Shown here: in pieces, positions 5,052-5,077 of the stretch | Numbering within the stretch: position 1 is the stretch's first letter | How the letters are laid out: every line of letters starts with the position of its first letter | Assembly: GCA_946547205.1 (NCBI GenBank) | Contig: CAMNPA010000122.1 | Location: 1-5,077 of the forward strand | Length of the DNA: 5,077 bases | Direction of reading: 5' to 3' | Source: an uncultured Selenomonadales bacterium | GTDB taxonomy: Bacteria; Bacillota; Negativicutes; Selenomonadales; Selenomonadaceae | The notes under the pieces: generated by a model | What the model saw: the letters and a program-made list of their open reading frames with translations, nothing else | Databases searched by the model: none | What the model was told of the DNA's origin: nothing | Program-made: the position numbers and the translations under genes

Positions 5052-5077
5052 GCTTTTAGCTTTGAGCTTTTAGCTTT
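5050..5077. repeat. Heptanucleotide repeat AGCTTT(T/G), running off the right edge
   Basis: The 14-base unit GAGCTTTTAGCTTT occurs twice in perfect succession (5050-5063, 5064-5077), and each resolves into alternating AGCTTTT and AGCTTTG heptamers. It begins within the TGA stop codon of livH and reaches the window edge, so its full length is unknown. It has no hairpin-plus-T-tract form and is not an intrinsic terminator as seen here. Confidence 0.85.

Noticed and set aside
1..5077. CRISPR array, insertion sequence, tRNA, integrase or toxin-antitoxin pair
   Set aside because: No regularly spaced repeats with spacers, no transposase or integrase motifs, no cloverleaf-like sequence and no pair of small overlapping genes were seen.

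Overview
The window looks like chromosome from an anaerobic, diderm member of the Firmicutes, most likely a Negativicute of the Selenomonas type. This is inferred from three things: strong AAGGAGG ribosome binding sites, a NirJ2/AhbD-type radical SAM protein, and heptosyltransferase-like (GT9) enzymes, which usually imply an outer-membrane or other surface glycan. No 16S or other taxonomic marker is present, so the assignment is tentative. There is no tRNA, rRNA, CRISPR array, transposase or phage gene. Five protein genes fill almost all of the window, and no gene-free stretch exceeds about 125 bases.

Left part (1-1815): a rightward intrinsic terminator (15-46) closes a gene lying outside the window. 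Two leftward genes follow, probably one operon: a NirJ2/AhbD-type radical SAM/SPASM protein (835-1815, TTG start) and then a nitrilase-superfamily amidase (59-802). The short gap between them is built almost wholly from a 7-bp tandem repeat, which also supplies the ribosome binding site of the amidase gene.

Middle (1816-1938): a divergent control region of about 123 bp. It holds a clear rightward promoter (GTGACA-17-TACAAT), a weaker leftward candidate, and a perfect 14-bp palindrome across the predicted rightward transcription start.

Right part (1939-5077): two tandem, paralogous GT9-like glycosyltransferases (about 60% identical by hand count, 12 bp apart), then a LivH-type ABC transporter permease whose livM/G/F partners would be expected past the right edge. 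livH has its own promoter, a near copy of the one before the first glycosyltransferase, so the glycosyltransferase pair sits between two direct promoter repeats. The pair probably modifies a surface glycan, the radical SAM protein probably acts in siroheme-derived heme synthesis, and LivH imports branched-chain amino acids or similar solutes. I see no common pathway joining these genes.

The most interesting signals are below the gene level: the promoter-flanked paralogue cassette with blocks of near-identical DNA, strong excess of the hexamer AAATTT, strong shortage of GATC (one site in 5077 bp), and two unrelated heptanucleotide repeats each starting at a stop codon. I did not find convincing evidence for a wholly new biological system.
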